In this document: positions 5,841-9,335 of the stretch, one piece after another
Layout: each line of letters starts with the position of its first letter
Numbering within the stretch: position 1 is the stretch's first letter
Assembly (NCBI GenBank): GCA_024278415.1
Contig: JAJRTI010000807.1
Span: forward strand, 1-9,335
Source of the DNA: Planctomycetota bacterium
GTDB lineage: Bacteria; Planctomycetota; Brocadiia; JAJRTI01
Reading direction: 5' to 3'
DNA: 9,335 nucleotides
Position numbers and translations under genes: made by a program
Notes under the pieces: generated by a model
Databases searched by the model: none
What the model was told of the DNA's origin: nothing
The model's input: the letters and a program-made list of their open reading frames with translations, nothing else

Positions 5841-8800
5841 GTGAAGCCCGTCGCAATCACGCGCACGGTCACTCTGGGGCCCGGCTCGCGGCTCACCATC
5901 ACTACCCGACTGACGAATCGCGACTCGCGGCCTCACCGACTCGCGATCCAAACGCACCCAGAACTGCGACTCGCAGACCGAACGACGAACACCGTGGGGT
6001 GGGTGAGCCGTCGCAAGGGGCCGCCCCTGCGCATCCAGTCGTCCGCGTGGATCCGCGAGCCGGGGCGCTGGGTCGCGCTTTACGACCGCGACACCGGCGT
6101 GTTCCTCGCCAAGGTCTATCCGAAGCCGCCGGTGCGCGTGCACGTATACTGGACCGATTTCTTCTGCAACATCGAAGAACTGGCATCGGCCGAGACACTG
6201 AAGCCAGGCGAGAGCCTCGTTTTCTCGGCCGCATATTTCCTCGGCCGCGGCTGTGAGCCGCTCGACGTGTCGAACGCGTTCGCCTTGGGCTTCCGAGTGA
6301 AGCCGCGGACTCCCGCGCAAGCCCAGGTGGAGGCGCGGCTGTTCGCGTTTCAGCCCGGCCCGGTGCGCGTGGCGTTGTCGGTGAACGGCCGCACGATTGT
6401 GCAGCGCCGGTTCCGAGCCTCGGCCATGGCGTTGCACCGCGTGCTGTTCGAGGCGCCGGCGCCCGAAGGAGCAGAGTCCGCACGCACAGTGACCGTGGCC
6501 GCGCACGCGTCGGACCCAGGGCAGAGCCTGAAGGCCGCCGAGCGAGTGAACATGAGTGCAATGCGCCTCGCCGCGCGGTTGAACCGCGCGCGGTGGGAGG
6601 ACTGGGGCGCCATCCGAAACCTGGGCTACTGGTATTGGTTCGGCCGGCTGTGGTTTTTCGGAGGCCCACAGTTGAAGCCGCTCGAAGACGGCTACCGCGT
6701 CCGCGTGCGCGACGGTGGCTCGACGTTTGGCGTGGGCTTCCGTTGGCCGAGGCCGCTGGAGCCGGGATACGTGTACCGCTTCGAGCTGCCGTTCCAGGGT
6801 GCACCGGATTTCATCGCGGTCGATGGCCGCGTGGTGTGGCGATTCGGCGAGGGCGAGTTAAGCCGTTCCGGCGCGGCGCTGTTCACGTACACGCCCCGCG
6901 AGCGCGGCCGTGGCATGATCTGGTGTGTGCGCGACGAGTCTCTCGGCGTCCATGGCCCGAAGGACGCGGTTGGGCTGCCCGCGGCGCTACGCCGCCAGTT
7001 CGTCGCCCGCTGCCGACGCACAAAGCCGAGCGCGCCTCTGCCCAGCACGCCACACGAATCGTGGCCTGAACCGGCGAACGCTTGGAAGACGCCGTGCGTG
7101 CAAACGGATTTCGAGCAGGTGTACAAGACGCCCGTGCCTTTCGACGCGGCGCCGTTGACGCCGGCCACGTATCCGACCGACGACGTGCGCGTCGGCGCGC
7201 TCATTCGCGGCCTGTGGCGTCGGGCCGACACGTACAAACTGCTCTGTGCGAACGGGGTGGACGGCGCCTGGGTGACCGAATGGCAGGATGCCGGGCCGCT
7301 GCCCGACGAAACGGTCGCCGAAATTCGCCGCCAGATACAACGCGGCCGATGGCGCTGGTTCGGCTCGTGGAGTTGCACCCAGCATCGTTGGCACTTGCGC
7401 CCCGACTGGCGCGAGCGTCTCTTCCCCGCCAGCATTCGTATCGCGAACTACGTCGCCGGCGCGTTCCCCTCGCTCGACTTCTACTTCATGCTGCCGGAGA
7501 CGCAGAGCGCGTATTTCGGCGCGGATAAGCCATCGAACGACTTCGAGCGCATGCGCCGCATTCCGAAGATTCTGCGCGACTGGAAAGAGAACAAGATCTG
7601 GCCGCTACTGAAACGCCCAGGCCAAACCCGCGCCATTTACAACACCGACCATGCCTTGTTCCCCGTGGCCTACTATTACCGCGGCGGCGCGGACCTGGCG
7701 ATGGTCAAGAATATCCACCGGCAGAACGTGGAGATCGTCGGCGCGAATGCGCGCGGCATGGCCCGCGCGTACGGCCGCCCTTTCGCGCTACACTACGACC
7801 CGTGGAACGGCATCTATCGGGACTCGGCATCGCCCGAAGAATTGCTGCACGTGTTCCGCATGTATTACTTTTACGACGCGGACTTCATCGACCACGAGGG
7901 AATCCCTTTTTTCGTGGAGGCCGACGGCCGCGTGCAGCCCACCGCGCCGGGCGTGAGCCTGCTCCGGGCCGCGCGGTTCATTCGACGCCATCCGAAGCGG
8001 GGCGAGCCGGTCGTGCGCATCGCGGCCATGCGCGGCTTTGGCGCGGGCGCGCATCCCTACGTGCAAGACGAACTCGCGTGCAAGAGCACCGGCGGTGGCT
8101 GGAGCCGACCGAAGGCGGGAATCGCCGAGATGCAGGACTTCAACCTCCTGCGCGTGTTCCTGCCCGACTACGGCGTGTATTGGCAAACGAAGCTCGAGCG
8201 CTTTTGCACGGGCACGCCCTACGGCCAGTTCGACCTCATTCCGTGGGACACGCCGGTGGCGCATTTGCGCACGTTCGAAGTGGTGGTGATGATGGGGCTG
8301 CACGGCATGGACAAGGCGCAGTGGGCGCGGTTGGAAGAGTACGTGCGCGGCGGAGGGACGCTCGTGGCCGCGTTGGGGCAATTCCGAGCGCCAGGCGACG
8401 AGCCGCGGCCGCTGGTCGAGGCCGACCTCGCCAAGTTCCCCGGCGTCGAGGTAGAAACCAATCAAGCGCGTCCCGTGGAAAAGGACGCCGGGGCTCCCCT
8501 CGTCATGCAGTTTGACGGAACGCGGCGCGAGGGCAAGGTGAGCCGCTACTTTGCTGTCACACCAGAGCCGGGTGCGCAGATCCTCGCGCGCACGCCTGCG
8601 GGCGCGCCCATCGTGCTGCGCATCGCGCACGGCCGCGGACGGGTGTTCCTCTTCTGCACGCCGTATTTGACGAGCGTGAGCGAAGACGCCGGAGCCTGGC
8701 TGCTCGGGAGGCTGGCCGAGCGGACGCGTCTGCTCGAGCTGCGGCCCGCGTCGGACTGGCTCGAATACGTCGTGCACCGCAAAGGCGACACGTACGCGGT

Positions 8801-9053
8801 CGCGTTGTTCAACCACGGCCGGCTGCGTTTCCCCGCGGGCAACGGTCCCGACCACGGCGCGTGGGAAGGCGAACTCGTGCTCCGTCTCAACCGTTGGCCA
8901 GGCCTGGGAGGCAAACGCTTGGCCGCGTTCTCCGTTGACCCGCAAACGTTCGCACTAAGGCCCCTGCACGTTGAGAGCGGAGATGGCGTTTTGCGGGTGA
9001 GGACGCGGGTGGATCGGTTTGCGGAAGTCGTCATCGCAGAAGGCGGCCGGTGA
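5841..9053 (+). CDS. C-terminal part of the interrupted carbohydrate-active protein (barrel-like and GATase-like domains)
   Basis: A 1070-residue fragment if started at GTG 5841; the same frame is open from 5715. The GTG has no Shine-Dalgarno and falls inside a beta-domain, so it is not a convincing native start, and no signal peptide is present. Residues 1-145 finish the mutarotase-like sandwich (ITRTVTLGPGSRLTITTRLTN, HPEL, KPGESLVFSAAYF). Residues 150-390 are mainly beta. About 450-735 resembles a TIM-barrel hydrolase (GVDGAWVTEW, HYDPWNGIYRD, YYFYDADFIDHEG), but I cannot assign catalytic residues. About 765-850 is a Rossmann GATase-like module (FEVVVMMGLHGMD, YVRGGGTLVAALG) lacking a Cys at the expected elbow. 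The C-terminus is a beta-sandwich with GRGRVFLFCTPYLTS. The specific family is not recognised. The likely role is breakdown or binding of a glycan together with the upstream hydrolase. Confidence 0.75.
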   Translation: MKPVAITRTVTLGPGSRLTITTRLTNRDSRPHRLAIQTHPELRLADRTTNTVGWVSRRKGPPLRIQSSAWIREPGRWVALYDRDTGVFLAKVYPKPPVRVHVYWTDFFCNIEELASAETLKPGESLVFSAAYFLGRGCEPLDVSNAFALGFRVKPRTPAQAQVEARLFAFQPGPVRVALSVNGRTIVQRRFRASAMALHRVLFEAPAPEGAESARTVTVAAHASDPGQSLKAAERVNMSAMRLAARLNRARWEDWGAIRNLGYWYWFGRLWFFGGPQLKPLEDGYRVRVRDGGSTFGVGFRWPRPLEPGYVYRFELPFQGAPDFIAVDGRVVWRFGEGELSRSGAALFTYTPRERGRGMIWCVRDESLGVHGPKDAVGLPAALRRQFVARCRRTKPSAPLPSTPHESWPEPANAWKTPCVQTDFEQVYKTPVPFDAAPLTPATYPTDDVRVGALIRGLWRRADTYKLLCANGVDGAWVTEWQDAGPLPDETVAEIRRQIQRGRWRWFGSWSCTQHRWHLRPDWRERLFPASIRIANYVAGAFPSLDFYFMLPETQSAYFGADKPSNDFERMRRIPKILRDWKENKIWPLLKRPGQTRAIYNTDHALFPVAYYYRGGADLAMVKNIHRQNVEIVGANARGMARAYGRPFALHYDPWNGIYRDSASPEELLHVFRMYYFYDADFIDHEGIPFFVEADGRVQPTAPGVSLLRAARFIRRHPKRGEPVVRIAAMRGFGAGAHPYVQDELACKSTGGGWSRPKAGIAEMQDFNLLRVFLPDYGVYWQTKLERFCTGTPYGQFDLIPWDTPVAHLRTFEVVVMMGLHGMDKAQWARLEEYVRGGGTLVAALGQFRAPGDEPRPLVEADLAKFPGVEVETNQARPVEKDAGAPLVMQFDGTRREGKVSRYFAVTPEPGAQILARTPAGAPIVLRIAHGRGRVFLFCTPYLTSVSEDAGAWLLGRLAERTRLLELRPASDWLEYVVHRKGDTYAVALFNHGRLRFPAGNGPDHGAWEGELVLRLNRWPGLGGKRLAAFSVDPQTFALRPLHVESGDGVLRVRTRVDRFAEVVIAEGGR

Positions 9054-9058
9054 TAGGA

Positions 9059-9074
9059 TGCAAATGAGGCGACT
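9059..9074 (+). repeat. 16-base sequence shared by the 3' ends of both large genes (copy 2)
   Basis: TGCAAATGAGGCGACT begins six bases after the TGA (9051-9053) of the second large gene and differs from copy 1 (4843-4858) at a single base. From the ATG at 9058 the frame stays open to the window edge, but its composition is not protein-like. Confidence 0.5.
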
Positions 9075-9173
9075 CGGGGCAGGGACCAACTGGCGCACGC
9101 GGCCCATCGAAAACCGAACGCCGACAAGCGAAAACCGGCCCCGATGCCTAGCCCGCATTTCTCACGAGTCCAA

Positions 9174-9252
9174 CGACCGCAGATGCAACGAAGACGGGCC
9201 GACCGCGTGCTCGGGCACGCAGAGCGCCCGTCTGAAGCCGCAGATGCGGTCG
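9174..9252. repeat. Three-tier nested inverted repeat, possible structured RNA or repeat element
   Basis: Outer arms CGACCGCA (9174-9181) and TGCGGTCG (9245-9252) enclose a second stem, GACGGGC (9193-9199) with GCCCGTC (9226-9232). That encloses a third, GCGTGC (9205-9210) with GCACGC (9215-9220), closed by a TCGG loop. All 21 base pairs are perfect. The internal loops are near symmetric (11/12 and 5/5 bases). A direct repeat CCGCAGATGC occurs at 9177-9186 and 9238-9247 on either side of the inner stems. It lies about 120 bases after the second large gene. No T-tract follows, so it is not a standard terminator; it is also no attC-type site that I can define, since no GTT core is present downstream. 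Confidence 0.6.
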
Positions 9253-9254
9253 GT

Positions 9255-9289
9255 GGGCTCGCCCGAAGGGCCAGCCCCTCCGCTGGCTC
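9255..9289. repeat. Alternative overlapping hairpins
   Basis: GGGCT (9255-9259) and AGCCC (9273-9277) enclose GCCC-gaa-GGGC (9261-9271) with one C/C mismatch. A competing stem pairs GCCAGC (9270-9275) with GCTGGC (9282-9287), extendable by a G-T and a G-C pair. The two are mutually exclusive. They follow the nested dyad directly and resemble the GGGC-gaa-GCCC hairpin at 512-526 in style. Confidence 0.5.
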
Positions 9290-9335
9290 CCAGAACAGAC
9301 TGTCCAAGAACTGGCTGGCTTCATTCGCAAGCAGA

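Larger units (their letters stand above)
4944..9053 (+). pseudogene. Composite view: one large gene with a single in-frame stop
   Basis: Read as one unit, with the TAG as codon 257, this frame would encode about 1369 residues: signal peptide, jelly-roll binding domain, mutarotase-like supersandwich (about 222-445), further beta-domains, a barrel-like region, a GATase-like module and a C-terminal beta-sandwich. No frameshift is needed; one codon separates the two halves. If the TAG is real and not read through, the gene is a recent pseudogene, as the rest of the frame shows no other damage. If it is a base error, this is the true gene. Confidence 0.65.

Noticed and set aside
7788..8945. 385-codon - strand frame opposite the second large gene; likewise 1738-2892 and 3409-4308
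   Set aside because: These are antisense shadows of coding sequence with GC-rich third positions; none shows a recognisable motif or ribosome binding site.
9168..9252. Integron attC site, suggested by GTCCAAC next to the nested dyad
   Set aside because: The matching GTTRRRY core on the right side is missing; there is no GTT between 9245 and the window end, and no integrase or cassette gene is seen.

Overview
This is GC-rich bacterial DNA with strong G/C preference at third codon positions. It holds two very large secreted carbohydrate-active proteins in tandem on the + strand, one small gene on the - strand, and two gene-poor margins dense in palindromes. The large multidomain exported hydrolases, the CCCAGGG...CCCTGGG palindromic intergenic DNA and the type of small gene present all fit a planctomycete-like bacterium (Planctomycetota or a relative). 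That placement is inference from memory of such genomes, not a search result.

Layout. Positions 1-541 contain no convincing gene but many short perfect inverted repeats, including two sharing the CCCAGGGT/ACCCTGGG arm, plus two poly-C runs. A small - strand gene (473-718) resembles a family of 70-80 residue proteins; its last third runs into the palindromic DNA, so its C-terminus looks replaced. After a short divergent intergenic stretch, a strong Shine-Dalgarno (840-844) precedes the first large gene (853-4851). It encodes a 1332-residue exported clan GH-A glycoside hydrolase-like protein with several accessory beta-domains and a GATase-like fold. After 92 bases comes the second large gene, whose reading frame runs from 4944 to 9053 but carries an in-frame TAG at 5712-5714. 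The stop cuts through a galactose-mutarotase-like domain, leaving an exported N-terminal fragment (4944-5714) and a long downstream fragment (callable as 5841-9053, but in frame from 5715). The last 280 bases hold a three-tier nested dyad (9174-9252) and further hairpins.

How it fits together. The two large genes are co-directional and closely spaced. Each encodes a signal peptide, a jelly-roll or concanavalin-like binding domain, a barrel-like central region, a GATase-like Rossmann module without an obvious catalytic Cys, and terminal beta-sandwiches. They probably form a small polysaccharide-degradation unit acting outside the cytoplasm; the substrate cannot be read from the sequence. No transporter, regulator, sulfatase or sigma factor is present in the window. 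The most important point to verify is the in-frame TAG: nonsense mutation, sequencing or assembly error, or readthrough. I found no evidence of a defence system, CRISPR array, RNA gene of known family, transposase or phage module.
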